Of a stretch of DNA of 64,000 nt, positions 54,680-64,000 are shown one piece after another. The position numbers and the translations under genes are program-made. The stretch is from positions 37,003-101,002 of the IMG/VR virus record IMGVR_UViG_3300046012_000505; one strand, given 5' to 3'. Each line of letters starts with the position of its first letter. Within the stretch, counting starts at the first letter, position 1. The notes under the pieces are model-generated. The model saw only the letters and a list, made by a program, of their open reading frames with translations, was not told the origin of the DNA and did not search any database. Origin of the DNA: a virus.

Positions 54680-55189
54680 TCACATCTCCTTCGCGACGTA
54701 TTGGTGGCCGCTCGTCGTCGCGTTGACCGTGATCGCCTCGGTCGAGACCGGCCCCCCGCCGCTGTCATAGGAGCCGCAGGGCAAGAGCTCGATCGAGGTG
54801 CCGCCCGCGATCGACGCCGCCGAGGTGAAGTTGATGACGAGGTTTTCCGCCGCGGCGATGTTCTGGCTCGTCGCCGAGCAGGGGTTCTGGATGAGGATGC
54901 GCTTGCGCGAGGCATTGACGGCGGCGAGGGCCTGCGAGGTGCCCCCGGTCGCGATCGTGCCCGACCGGTTGGTGAAGGTGCCGTTCAGCGGAGCAACGCC
55001 GCCGCTGTTCGACGTGACCAGCGGCGTCGTGGCGTTGCCGCATGGCGTGCCGGGCGCATTCGTGGCGCCGCACTCGATGACCGCGCCAGGCGATTGCTGG
55101 CCAGTGGTGCTGTTGGTATAGGTGGTCGCCCAGGTGATCGCCGCCGAGAGCAGCAGGATCACTAGCGAGGGGGCAATAAGGCGCCGCAT
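54680..55189 (-). CDS. Secreted or virion-surface hypothetical protein (169 aa)
   Basis: MRRLIAPSLVILLLSAAITWA is a signal peptide. The mature part has Thr/Asn-rich strands with paired cysteines (CGATNAPGTPCGNAT), ending in GHQYVAKEM. Beta-sandwich-like. Coupled to the S74 protein by GTGA. Unknown function; its position suggests a virion accessory protein. Confidence 0.6.
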   Translation of the reverse strand: MRRLIAPSLVILLLSAAITWATTYTNSTTGQQSPGAVIECGATNAPGTPCGNATTPLVTSNSGGVAPLNGTFTNRSGTIATGGTSQALAAVNASRKRILIQNPCSATSQNIAAAENLVINFTSAASIAGGTSIELLPCGSYDSGGGPVSTEAITVNATTSGHQYVAKEM

Positions 55190-55199
55190 CGGTCACTCC

Positions 55200-55249
55200 G
55201 ACCGGCCGGTCTCGCGGCGTGCGGGATGGCAGGAAATCGGTGAGACCGG
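55200..55249. repeat. Palindromes between the polyvalent and tail genes
   Basis: GACCGGCCGGTC (55200-55211) is a perfect 12-bp palindrome. CCGGTCTC (55206-55213) and GAGACCGG (55242-55249) form an inverted repeat with a 28-nt loop. The 170-bp gap contains no gene. This could be a terminator for the giant gene or a regulatory site. Confidence 0.4.
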
Positions 55250-55359
55250 CGGCGCGCCGGGCTGAATGGCGCGCAGTTTACTCGGTTAGGGGCGCGCGGG
55301 CAAGACTGGGACGTCGGACGCGCGGCGGCAGGCTCGCACGCCCCGGCCCGCAGCAACCC

Positions 55360-58300
55360 TTACGGCGCCGCAAACGGCGAGTTCATCTTTGCCTCGCGCT
55401 GCCCTCGCGGTCCGCGTTTCATGGCGGTCGTGTCCGGGCTGATCCGCTGCGCCAGCCGCTGTTTGATCGCCTTCGCCGTCACCGCGACATCCGGATTCTT
55501 GGCGAGCAGATCATGCAACTCGTCCTGCAGCCGGCCGGCTTCTGCCGCGTCGCCGCGGGCAGACGCCGCCATGGCCTGTTCCTCGATCGCGGTCGCCTGG
55601 CCGAGCTTCTCCGCCTGCAATTCCTGTTTGGCGTGATCCGTCCGGTATTCGTAGTCGCGGTATTCGTAGTCGCGCGCCAGCCTGGCGCCGGTGAAACCGA
55701 GCCCCGCCGCCACCTGATCGGCGGTCGTGACGTCCTTCGCCGGAACGATCACATCGCCCTTCTGCGTCCGGACGCCTTCCGTCGGGAACGCCTCGGCGCC
55801 GCGCACGAGGTTCCGCGCCGCCGACGGCAGCAGTTCTGCTGCCGCGGCGATCGGCTGACCGCCGTGCGTGTACCTTGTGTGCGCCGCCGACAACCGCTGG
55901 TAAAGCATCGATGGCACCACGCCGAGCGCGGAGGTCGGCGTCAGGTTCTTCGACCCGGCATCGCCGAACCCCAGCCGGCTCGAGAGGTCGATCCCCAGCA
56001 CGGACCGCGCCGGACCGCGCAGCATCATCTCGGCGGCGAGCTTCGAGAACCCGACGTCCTCCATGAGCTGGTAAATCCGCGCCTCTGCCTGTGGGTCTAT
56101 GCCGGTCAGCATCTTGTGCATCTCGTCGTAGGCCTTCTCGGCATCGCCGGCGAACGGCAGCCCCAGCGCGCCGCCGAGCATACCGAGACCAGCCATCATG
56201 AACAGGGCCGCGCCCTTACCCTCCGGTCCCATGCGGTGCATCATCTTCCACACGGACGAGAGGTAGTTCATCTCAAAGTTCCGGAACTGGAACAGCATCG
56301 TGCCGGCGGCGCCGCGTGCCATCGGCGCCCGGTTCGTCTTGCCCCAGACGAACAGCCCCTCGTCGACCAGGAATTTCGCCATCGAGGCCGGCGTCAGGCC
56401 GTCCCGGGCGGCCATGCGCTGGAACACCTGATTATTGCCCCACGCCTTGGCGCCCTTCTCCAGCATGCCGGGCTGGCTGTAGAGCCGGTATCCGGCCAGC
56501 AGGGCGCCGACGCGGTTCACCTGATCGGCCGTGCTGATATTCGATGCCGCGATGTCGAGCATGCGGCCCCACATCTTGGCGTGCGGCCGCAATGCCTCGC
56601 TGTGCCCCTGGCCGAGCCCGCGGATGTCGTCGGCGGCCACGGCGTGGATGAGGCCGGTCCGCAGAGCCTCGGCGATCAACGCCTTCTCCGCCGGCGTCCG
56701 CCCCATGCGGTCCATATCGACGTGCAGGCCACGCTCGCCGTTGACGCGGATCGCGCGCACCGCCTCGCCGAGCGCGCCGTAGAGGTGGCGACCGGCCGCA
56801 CCGTATCCGACGCCGGCGCCGAGCGTCGCGTGGGCGACCATCGGACCGTGGGTCGCGATCAGCGCCGTGCTCGAGGGATTGGCAGCCAGCGCCCAATAGA
56901 ACCCGAACTGCCGCAGCGCCTGCATCTCGGTCTTCGGGCTGTTCTGATACTCGGACCATTTCTGCCAGTATTGGCGAACGCCCGGGTCGGGGTGCGTGTC
57001 GATATAGGCTTCCTGCGCCTGCCGGATCGCGTCGCGGTGCAGCATGTCGGCCGCGTGGCCGGACGTCCAGCCGAGGTATGAGCCAGTCGCGCGTTCGAAG
57101 TCCGGGCTGTAGCCTGGCACGGTCCTCGACCGCCGTTTAAATCCAGCCTTCATCTCCTCATACATCTGGTCGCGCATCTTCTCGACCATCGGGCCGTACA
57201 ACTCGCTGTCCTTCTGCTGCAGCGCCATGAACAGCTTCTCGACCGCCGGGATGTCGAGTTTCCGCAGCGCCTCGGCGTTGCGCGCCAGATAGCCATCCTC
57301 AATCCGGTGCGTATCGGATTCCCATCCCTGTTCTCCGCGGCGCCAATTCCCCGGGTATTTCGCCCGCAACTCTTTGATGCGCGCGTCCGCCGTCTTCGGA
57401 ACGCGACCGTTATCGGCCTTGCCGAAAAGCTTGTCGAACGCCCCCTTGCTGTCGACGAGTTCGAAGCGAACAACGTCGGGATGGCCGCCCAACGAATCGG
57501 GCGCCTTCCCTGCTTTTTCCTTCACGGCGATGTAATAGTCGCCGAACCGCATCAGCGGCACGTATCCCGACCGCGCCTGCCCCTGCATGTTCTCGACGAG
57601 GTCGGCGATGCCGCGCAGCCGCTTCGCCTCGCCGGCCGCCAGCATCGGCCGATCGGCGGCCGCGCGAATTGCCGCCGGATCGACCGCGCCATCCCATCCG
57701 AGTTTCCGAGCAGCCGACTCGGTCAGCGTGTTCCACACGTCGCGGAACAGCGCGCGCCGCTCGTGGTAGACAGCCGACGTGGCCGGGTCGAGCGCGATCG
57801 CCTGACCGGGCTTGCTGTGCTCGGCTTCTTCCTGTCCCTCGTTCCGGGCGACGATCTGCCGGCCATCGTTCGGCCGCACCCTGCCGTTGAGCCGGTCCAA
57901 CTCCTCGACCGCGTGCAGCCGCGTCCGCTGCGCCGGCGACAGGTCGACATAGCCCTTCGACTTCTCCGCCCAATCGTGATGCAGCCCGTTCGCCGTCGCA
58001 TCCTTCCGCCGCCACTCGTCCCAGACGCGCGACGAGCGCCAGTCCATGGTTGCCAGCGAGCGCGGCAGGATGACAAACTTCTCGAGCGCGCCGAGGAACT
58101 TGGTCGGGGCGCCCTTCGCCGACGGCAGCATCCTCGCCAGCGTGCGCGCGTAGGTGCCGGCACCCTTGCCGCCGTTCGCCTCTGCCATGGCATCCGCCAC
58201 GTTATCCATTGGATCGTGGCCGCCTGGCGCGATCTCCGGCACCTCTGGGTTGGCCGGACGCTGGAACAACGCACCCTGCTTCGGTTGCTGGTCGCCGAAC

Positions 58301-61300
58301 AGGCCGCCCGGCTCCTCCTGGGGTTTCCCGCTGCGTAGTTTGCTCTGCCGTTGGAGCAGTTTCGCCTCCTGCTGCGCGCGGCGATCGTCCTCGACGCGCG
58401 CGGCCTCCCGCGGCGTCACCCGCTCGGCGCCGGGGATGACCCGCTGCGGGCCTTGATCGGTCTGGTCGATGGTCGGCCGCTGGGCGGCTCGCTTGACACT
58501 CGCGCCGGGCGCGTGGTTATCTTGCTCGCCGCCCTTGGTTAGCGACTCCTGGCGCGGGGATATAGTTGAGGGCTGCGGCCCCCGACCTGAAATTTCCCCC
58601 GAGCGAGAGCTGCCATTGGCGGCGCCTTCATTATCATCCTGCCATTCTCTGAACGAGTAACCTCCGCCAAACCCGTCGCCGGCATGTCGGTAGTCCTCGT
58701 TTTCTATCGCCGCGATGTGATCGCCGAGAGATAGCCCCGGCTCGATCGCGACATTGGTTTTCCAGGAGCCGCCTTGCCGTTCCCCGTTCTTCATCCCAAG
58801 CGCGTGATCGGAGATCCGGATTTGCTCGCCGTTGAGTTCGCCGGAGCGGCTTAGGTAGTAGGAGGACGCGCTGTCGCCTTTCTTTGAAACGTGATCGATG
58901 CGCCAGCCGCGCGCCAAGAGAGCATCTTTCAGGTCCGCTAGTATAGACGCTCGCTGCGCAGACCCGCGCTGGGCGGCCGCAGCCATCTCCGGCACGCCGG
59001 TTGACTCGCCAGCGCGCCGACCCACAGCGCCGCTCTCGATGCGGGTGAACACGTCGTCTGGCGTCACGTTCTTGCCCAGCACGGAGCGCGCCGCCGCAGC
59101 AACCCGGCGCCGGAACAGGTCAAGCTTGTAGAAAATCGGCTGCAGCCACTCGGGGAGCCGAGAGATCAACCCGCCGTCGCGCCGCCAGTCGGAGAACCGC
59201 TCGGCGATCGCCTCCTCGAGGTGCCCGTCTGCCGACAGGCCCGGCCAGCGGTTCGCCACGTCGTATTTCTGCGACCAACCATCATCGGCCGCACCCTTCG
59301 TCAGCGCGGCCCACTCGTCAGCACCCAGCAGGCCGGACCGGCGGAGTTGATGGATAACCTCATGGCGCATGGTCTGCTCGGCATCGGGCGACTTGAGCGA
59401 CCACGAGACGATATGCGCGAGGCTTTCCGGGTCGACATGCGTGGCGCCGAACGTGCCGAACCGCTGGCCGCCCGCGTCCTCGCCGCGCAACGAGGTCGCC
59501 GCCTGAGTCTTGGTCCCCGGCGCCATTTTACGCGCGATTTCATTTACACGGTCGGACAGCGCCCGCTCGGCCGGCGTGAACTCGGACTCGGGCTTGAACG
59601 TGCCGGTCAGGTTGCTGGCGAGGCGGCGGCGCTGGCCTTCGCCGACGTTGCCGGGCAGCGCCTCGACAGCGCCGTGCTGTTGCGCCGCCTCATCTTCCGG
59701 CGCCGCCTCACCAACAGGCAACTCCTTCGGCTTCTCGACCGGCTTCAACTCGGTCTCGAGATCGCTCACCGCACGGCGCAGTCGTTCGATCTCGTCATAG
59801 CCCTCGAATGGCTTCCCGATCTGCGGGCGCAGCGAATCAAGATACCGCTGCGCTTCCGCTCGCTGCTCCTGGCTATAGCGCAGGTCGCCTTCCATGTTCC
59901 GGATGCGGTGTTCTGCCGATCCGATGACGCTCGACGCGCTGTGCCCCTCGCCCTTCAACTGGTCGAGCTCGTCACCGTTCCGGCGCAGGTAATATTCCGG
60001 GTTGTCGCGGCCGTCCTTGGCGACGATCAGCGGGAATCCGCCGATCGAGCCAATCTCGGCCTCGCCGCCGCGCGGCAGTCCCGGGAACACCTTAGCGTGC
60101 GCGTCCGACAGCGCGATCGCCGCATCCTTCCTGACCGCGAACGGCTTGCTGCCTACCCGCATATTGAACAACTCGCCGCGCGTGTCCTTGCGCTGGGCGA
60201 GGTCCTGCTGCACCGCCGGAATGCGCTTGTCGAAATGCGCGATCCTGCTCTGCGCATCGCGTGCCCGCGCCTTCATGCCGTACTGCTCGCGGTCGTAAGC
60301 CTGCAACCGGCGCTGCGCCTTGTCCAACTGCTGGCGCAGGTCGGTCAGCGTGATAAGCCGCTCGTCGGACGTCGCCATGGCCGACGCCTGCTCGTACATG
60401 CTGGCCTCGCCCAGGTCTTCCATATCGCGGAGTTCCGGGTCACCGCGGAAGAACTGCTCGATGAACCGCCCCTTGCGGCCCATCATCTGCCACATCGTCG
60501 AGTCGTATGTGCCCTTGGTCGAATAATCGTGAATCTGCACTTCCGGGTTGAGGTTGCCCTGCCGGATCGCTCGGCCGACGCGCTGCTCGTCATCCGCCGG
60601 GAACCACAGCGGGTCTTGATTGTGCAGCGCGACGAGCCGGCGCTGCGCGTTGACGCCGGTGCCCATCTTCTGCGTCGAGCCGATCAGGATGCGGACCTTG
60701 CCCTCGTTCACGTCATTGAAAAGCTTCTGCCGGGCGACGTGCGACTTGTAGTCCTTGATGAACGCGATCTCGTTCGCCGGCACGCCGCGGCGGATCAAGT
60801 CGCTTTTCATCCACTGGTAGCCCGAGAAATCGCGCGTGCCGCCCTCGCCGATGCCAAGATTGGCAAAGACCATCTGCGCTGCCGGCCCCTTGAACAGCGG
60901 CTTTTCGTAGTTGGTCTTCGGGTCATAGAATTGCTGGTTCTTCGTGTCCTTCCAGATGCGGTGGACGTTGTCGATCATCGCGTTGAGTTTCGACGACGGA
61001 TCGTTCGGCGATGCTGCGCCTGCCACGAACCGTGGGTCGATCGCCGCGTGTCGCCCGTCGTTGATGACGGACAGCAGGATGTCGTCGCCCTTCTGCGGCG
61101 GCCCCTTGCGCTCCCTGATCGCTTTGATGCGGTCCGCCAGAACCTGCTGGTAATCCCTCAGCGTGTCGGTCAGCGGCGCAAGGTGGAACTGGCGCTGTCC
61201 GCCGGCCATCTTCGGCCGCACGACGTACTGCTCAAGCTGGCTCGGCGTGACGACGTCCATGACGCCGCCGACCATCTTGTAGAGCTCCGGGATATTCACG

Positions 61301-64000
61301 AACCGCGAGAACCGCGTGACCGGCGCGTAACTGCCGTCGGCGGTCTGCTCGAGTTCGTTCTTCACATCGCCGAACGTCGACGCCCAGGAGTCGAAATGCG
61401 ACAGCCCGCGCCTCTCCAACTCCTCCGGCTGGAGATACCGGCTGATCGTGTAGAGCTCGCCCATCGTGTTCGTGACCGGCGTACCAGACGCCAGCACCGC
61501 CGAGCGGCCCGGGCTCTTGCTGTCGAGGTAGCGCAGCTTCGTGTAGAGGTCCCACGCCGCGTTCGAGCCTTCCGGCGTGATGCCCTTCAAGCCGCTCTGC
61601 TTTGTCCCGAAAGAAAGTTTGCGGAATCCGTGCGCCTCATCGACAAAGGCGAAGTCGACTCCCATCTCCTCGAACGTGTTGACCGCATCCTGCTTGCCGG
61701 CACCGCGGCCGGACAGCTTCTGCTCAAGCTTCTCCTTCTGCTTTTCCAGCCGCTTGACCGTGATCCGATCGTCCTTCGCGTCCAACTCGCTCAGCGCGGC
61801 GTCGATCATGTCGATCTGCTCGCTGATGAGATGCGCCTGGAACTCGTCGCTGATCGGGATTTTCCCGAACCCGGAATGCGTGATGATGATGGCGTCGAGG
61901 TCGTTCTGAGACACATCGGCGACGAACTGCTTGCGGCGGTCGGTGTGAAACCGCCGCTCGTCGGCCACGGCGATGCGCGCGGTCGGATACTGCTCGTAGA
62001 ACTCCTTCGCGAACTGGCCCAGCATGTGGTTTGGCACCACGTACATAGGCTTGCGGACAAGCCCAAGACGGCGCATTTCCATTCCCGCCCCGATCATCGC
62101 CGAGGTCTTGCCGGCGCCGACCGCGTGCGCCATGTAGGTGCTGCCGTCCTGGATGATGCGCGCCACCACGCGCTTCTGGTGCGGGCGCCATGACCAGTCC
62201 GTCGAGACGCCGGGCGTCGTCAGATACGAGCCATCGAACTGCCGCAGGACCACGCGGTTGAGCTTGTCGTTGTAGAGCGTGGCAAGGCTGTCCGCTCGCG
62301 CCGGATCGCCGCCGGCCCAGTCGTCGAACGCCTGGCGCATCGCATCGTACTTGTCCTGCGCTGCCTGCGTGGCGACCGCATCGAACGTGCGCGTCGTGCT
62401 CCCGTTGACCTTCTCGGTCCGGTAAATCCTCGGCGGCGTCCGGTTGAGCGAGTCCGCCAGCAGGTCGAATGCGCCGCGGTCCTGCGTGCCCCACTCCGCT
62501 CGGCCAGGCCCGTCTCCAGCACGCGAGCCGTCGACAATCCAGCCGCCCGTCACGTCGGAGTGCCGCACGCGCGGCTCGCCAATGCCCAGGCGGTCGCGGG
62601 CGAACTCCGCGATCGTCTCCGGCGGGATCCACGGCATGCCGAGCGTCATGGTGATCTCGGATGGCGCCAGCGGCGCTGGCTGTGCCGCATCGAGCGCCGA
62701 GACGTTCCGGCGCACGTCAGGGTCGCTGGCCGCGTGAGCGCGCGCTACAGCCAGCTTGTCGACGACGTCGCCGGACAGATACTCGTCCTTGGTCTGGTAG
62801 GTGTCGTCCGTGCCCGGCACCTTGAAAATGCTGTCGCCGAGCTCGTTGATGACGCCCTGACGGTCCGTACCCATCTTCGCGGCGATCGCATCGAGGTCGA
62901 GGCGGCCGTGCTTGTTGAGAGACCACAGCACGCCATCGTTGGCGCTCTTGATCTCCGGCTCCTGCTCCTTCGTCAGGATGTTCTCGTCGAAGATGCGGCG
63001 CTTGGTCGCTTTCCCCGTTGCGTCGTCGTAATACTCGACCGACCGGAGCCGATAGCTCTCCTGGTCGTCCATGAACGGATCGATGTTCGGCCGCTTCTCG
63101 ATCACGATGTCCGGCATGTCGTCGGGATCGAACGAGCCGTGATCGAACTTCCGACCCTCGCGCTCGGCGCGGTCCATGGCATCTTTGCGGGCGCGTGCGA
63201 TTTCCTGCGTCTTCGCCTTACGCTCGATCATCGGCGTCGGGTCGAATTCGCCCTCGTCGAAATACTCGCCGCGGTCGCGCGCCATCTCGCGCGCCTCGGC
63301 GCGCGCGTTCTCGGCCTGGATGATGTTCGGGCGCCGGTACTGGTAGTCTGTCTTGTTGATGGGCCCGTACTTCCGCACGAACCGGTCATAGTGGCGGTTG
63401 AGGTCTTCCCGCGCCTTTGCCGCCGCCTCGGTATCCTCCGCCAGGTCGGCGCGGAACACCTCGCGCAACGCGTCGCGGACCGGGATCATGGTCTGCACGC
63501 GCTCCATCTCGGCGGCAGTCATGCCGCCGGTGACCCCGGCGCCGCGCTGCTCCACCGGGCGACCAACGCCGTTCCGGTACTGCATCAGGCGGCCGTTCTG
63601 CGTGTAGAAACTGCCGTCCTTCTTCTGCCCCGACGCGAAGTCCAGCGCCGCCCGGTCTTCCGGGGTCGGCAGGTGATCCATGACGTCCTTCGGCAGGCGA
63701 TCGACCGCCGCGCGCAGGTCCGCCTCTAGGTCTTGGCCCTCGATCGGCCGAACCCCGTACCGGCCCTCGTAGAGCTTGTCGAAAAACCCTTCCTGCCCCA
63801 GCACCTGTTCCGGATGGTCGGAGAAATAACGGCTGACGTTGCCCTCGGTCGTGCCGCCCTTCGCATCCGGCAGCGTCCGCTTGACCACGCCAGTCCATTC
63901 GAGCGACCCAGGCTCCGCACCCTCGGCGCGCTTCTTGAAGAACAGGATGTCCGTCGTCACTTCCGTGCCGGCGTTCTTCTTGAACGCCGACGATGGCACT
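55360..64000 (-). CDS. Polyvalent DarB-like helicase/peptidase protein, 5' end missing (at least 2,879 aa)
   Basis: The frame runs off the right edge. Residue numbers count from the window edge. An SF2 helicase has motif I GAGKT (about 628), motif II DEAH (about 787) and a C-terminal part GSTQKMGTGVNAQRR (about 1105) with QRVGRAIRQGN. A zincin HEVIH (about 1546) in MRHEVIHQLR is followed by LEEAIAERFSDW. The rest is long linker and helical domains typical of phage polyvalent proteins. In P1, DarB-like proteins are injected and protect DNA. The methylase is probably upstream, outside the window. Confidence 0.9.
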   Translation of the reverse strand, partial: VPSSAFKKNAGTEVTTDILFFKKRAEGAEPGSLEWTGVVKRTLPDAKGGTTEGNVSRYFSDHPEQVLGQEGFFDKLYEGRYGVRPIEGQDLEADLRAAVDRLPKDVMDHLPTPEDRAALDFASGQKKDGSFYTQNGRLMQYRNGVGRPVEQRGAGVTGGMTAAEMERVQTMIPVRDALREVFRADLAEDTEAAAKAREDLNRHYDRFVRKYGPINKTDYQYRRPNIIQAENARAEAREMARDRGEYFDEGEFDPTPMIERKAKTQEIARARKDAMDRAEREGRKFDHGSFDPDDMPDIVIEKRPNIDPFMDDQESYRLRSVEYYDDATGKATKRRIFDENILTKEQEPEIKSANDGVLWSLNKHGRLDLDAIAAKMGTDRQGVINELGDSIFKVPGTDDTYQTKDEYLSGDVVDKLAVARAHAASDPDVRRNVSALDAAQPAPLAPSEITMTLGMPWIPPETIAEFARDRLGIGEPRVRHSDVTGGWIVDGSRAGDGPGRAEWGTQDRGAFDLLADSLNRTPPRIYRTEKVNGSTTRTFDAVATQAAQDKYDAMRQAFDDWAGGDPARADSLATLYNDKLNRVVLRQFDGSYLTTPGVSTDWSWRPHQKRVVARIIQDGSTYMAHAVGAGKTSAMIGAGMEMRRLGLVRKPMYVVPNHMLGQFAKEFYEQYPTARIAVADERRFHTDRRKQFVADVSQNDLDAIIITHSGFGKIPISDEFQAHLISEQIDMIDAALSELDAKDDRITVKRLEKQKEKLEQKLSGRGAGKQDAVNTFEEMGVDFAFVDEAHGFRKLSFGTKQSGLKGITPEGSNAAWDLYTKLRYLDSKSPGRSAVLASGTPVTNTMGELYTISRYLQPEELERRGLSHFDSWASTFGDVKNELEQTADGSYAPVTRFSRFVNIPELYKMVGGVMDVVTPSQLEQYVVRPKMAGGQRQFHLAPLTDTLRDYQQVLADRIKAIRERKGPPQKGDDILLSVINDGRHAAIDPRFVAGAASPNDPSSKLNAMIDNVHRIWKDTKNQQFYDPKTNYEKPLFKGPAAQMVFANLGIGEGGTRDFSGYQWMKSDLIRRGVPANEIAFIKDYKSHVARQKLFNDVNEGKVRILIGSTQKMGTGVNAQRRLVALHNQDPLWFPADDEQRVGRAIRQGNLNPEVQIHDYSTKGTYDSTMWQMMGRKGRFIEQFFRGDPELRDMEDLGEASMYEQASAMATSDERLITLTDLRQQLDKAQRRLQAYDREQYGMKARARDAQSRIAHFDKRIPAVQQDLAQRKDTRGELFNMRVGSKPFAVRKDAAIALSDAHAKVFPGLPRGGEAEIGSIGGFPLIVAKDGRDNPEYYLRRNGDELDQLKGEGHSASSVIGSAEHRIRNMEGDLRYSQEQRAEAQRYLDSLRPQIGKPFEGYDEIERLRRAVSDLETELKPVEKPKELPVGEAAPEDEAAQQHGAVEALPGNVGEGQRRRLASNLTGTFKPESEFTPAERALSDRVNEIARKMAPGTKTQAATSLRGEDAGGQRFGTFGATHVDPESLAHIVSWSLKSPDAEQTMRHEVIHQLRRSGLLGADEWAALTKGAADDGWSQKYDVANRWPGLSADGHLEEAIAERFSDWRRDGGLISRLPEWLQPIFYKLDLFRRRVAAAARSVLGKNVTPDDVFTRIESGAVGRRAGESTGVPEMAAAAQRGSAQRASILADLKDALLARGWRIDHVSKKGDSASSYYLSRSGELNGEQIRISDHALGMKNGERQGGSWKTNVAIEPGLSLGDHIAAIENEDYRHAGDGFGGGYSFREWQDDNEGAANGSSRSGEISGRGPQPSTISPRQESLTKGGEQDNHAPGASVKRAAQRPTIDQTDQGPQRVIPGAERVTPREAARVEDDRRAQQEAKLLQRQSKLRSGKPQEEPGGLFGDQQPKQGALFQRPANPEVPEIAPGGHDPMDNVADAMAEANGGKGAGTYARTLARMLPSAKGAPTKFLGALEKFVILPRSLATMDWRSSRVWDEWRRKDATANGLHHDWAEKSKGYVDLSPAQRTRLHAVEELDRLNGRVRPNDGRQIVARNEGQEEAEHSKPGQAIALDPATSAVYHERRALFRDVWNTLTESAARKLGWDGAVDPAAIRAAADRPMLAAGEAKRLRGIADLVENMQGQARSGYVPLMRFGDYYIAVKEKAGKAPDSLGGHPDVVRFELVDSKGAFDKLFGKADNGRVPKTADARIKELRAKYPGNWRRGEQGWESDTHRIEDGYLARNAEALRKLDIPAVEKLFMALQQKDSELYGPMVEKMRDQMYEEMKAGFKRRSRTVPGYSPDFERATGSYLGWTSGHAADMLHRDAIRQAQEAYIDTHPDPGVRQYWQKWSEYQNSPKTEMQALRQFGFYWALAANPSSTALIATHGPMVAHATLGAGVGYGAAGRHLYGALGEAVRAIRVNGERGLHVDMDRMGRTPAEKALIAEALRTGLIHAVAADDIRGLGQGHSEALRPHAKMWGRMLDIAASNISTADQVNRVGALLAGYRLYSQPGMLEKGAKAWGNNQVFQRMAARDGLTPASMAKFLVDEGLFVWGKTNRAPMARGAAGTMLFQFRNFEMNYLSSVWKMMHRMGPEGKGAALFMMAGLGMLGGALGLPFAGDAEKAYDEMHKMLTGIDPQAEARIYQLMEDVGFSKLAAEMMLRGPARSVLGIDLSSRLGFGDAGSKNLTPTSALGVVPSMLYQRLSAAHTRYTHGGQPIAAAAELLPSAARNLVRGAEAFPTEGVRTQKGDVIVPAKDVTTADQVAAGLGFTGARLARDYEYRDYEYRTDHAKQELQAEKLGQATAIEEQAMAASARGDAAEAGRLQDELHDLLAKNPDVAVTAKAIKQRLAQRISPDTTAMKRGPRGQREAKMNSPFAAP

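Noticed and set aside
59221-62193. 990-aa rightward open frame opposite the polyvalent gene
   Set aside because: Antisense to a coding strand with clear helicase motifs, and no recognisable domain; shadow frame of high-GC codon bias.
1-64000. CRISPR array or insertion sequence
   Set aside because: No regularly spaced direct repeats of 24-40 bp were noticed other than the in-frame 33-bp triplication, and no transposase or IS-type terminal repeats were seen. The resolvase alone does not make a transposon.

Overview
The window is a contiguous piece of a large temperate tailed phage of an alphaproteobacterium. The phage assignment rests on a terminase pair, an endolysin and lysis genes, tail-spike and tail-fibre proteins, a giant polyvalent helicase protein, a tyrosine integrase and a Cro/CI-like switch. 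The host assignment rests on phage-borne homologues of GcrA and GapR, which are alphaproteobacterial cell-cycle and nucleoid proteins, on an MmcB-like nuclease and on the GC-rich sequence. The integrase and its putative attP lie inside the phage gene map rather than at an edge, so the sequence looks like a circular or virion form, not an integrated prophage. Portal, capsid and most tail genes are not seen and presumably lie beyond both edges.

Layout. (1) 1-10652, minus strand: packaging genes (TerS, TerL), then a chain of small genes joined by 4-nt ATGA/GTGA overlaps. It includes a J-domain protein, a proteasome-like Ntn hydrolase, an acyl carrier protein, several tiny membrane proteins, an orphan HigA N-terminal domain and an MmcB-like nuclease. 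(2) 10910-14131: a serine resolvase with a dyad-rich upstream site, a non-coding region with six GTGTCAC-type repeats (candidate origin), and a replication ATPase. (3) 14458-22504, plus strand: small early genes, a BTLCP-like cysteine-protease candidate, an HTH protein, and a cytosine-C5 methyltransferase split by a LAGLIDADG intein exactly at its catalytic cysteine. (4) 22521-32739, minus strand: a VRR-NUC nuclease, an SF2 helicase, a TSCPD protein, an N4/N6 DNA methyltransferase next to GcrA and GapR homologues, a repeat-rich NUMOD-like protein, a ParB-like protein, and a second acyl carrier protein coupled to an acyltransferase-like gene. (5) 32808-34315: regulatory switch with LuxR-type HTH, Cro-like and CI-like genes. 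(6) 34316-48717, plus strand: recombination genes (SMC/RecF-like ATPase, RecE-like nuclease, RecA-like AAA protein), an RNA/DNA ligase, MazG-like, Lar-like, DUF4326, HerA-like and DUF1643 proteins, excisionase-like protein, integrase, attP. (7) 48718-49951: small plus-strand genes. (8) 49794-64000, minus strand: lysis cassette, tail spike and fibre, and the C-terminal 2,880 residues of a polyvalent protein.

A 15-bp palindrome, T(T/C)CAC-N5-GTG(A/G)A, occurs eight times plus one half-site. Every copy lies at the 5' end of a gene or transcription unit in regions 1, 2, 3, 5 and 6. It is probably the operator of the phage repressor, and it links packaging, replication and early functions in one regulon. 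At two plus-strand early promoters an operator ends exactly 9 bp before a TTGACA box.
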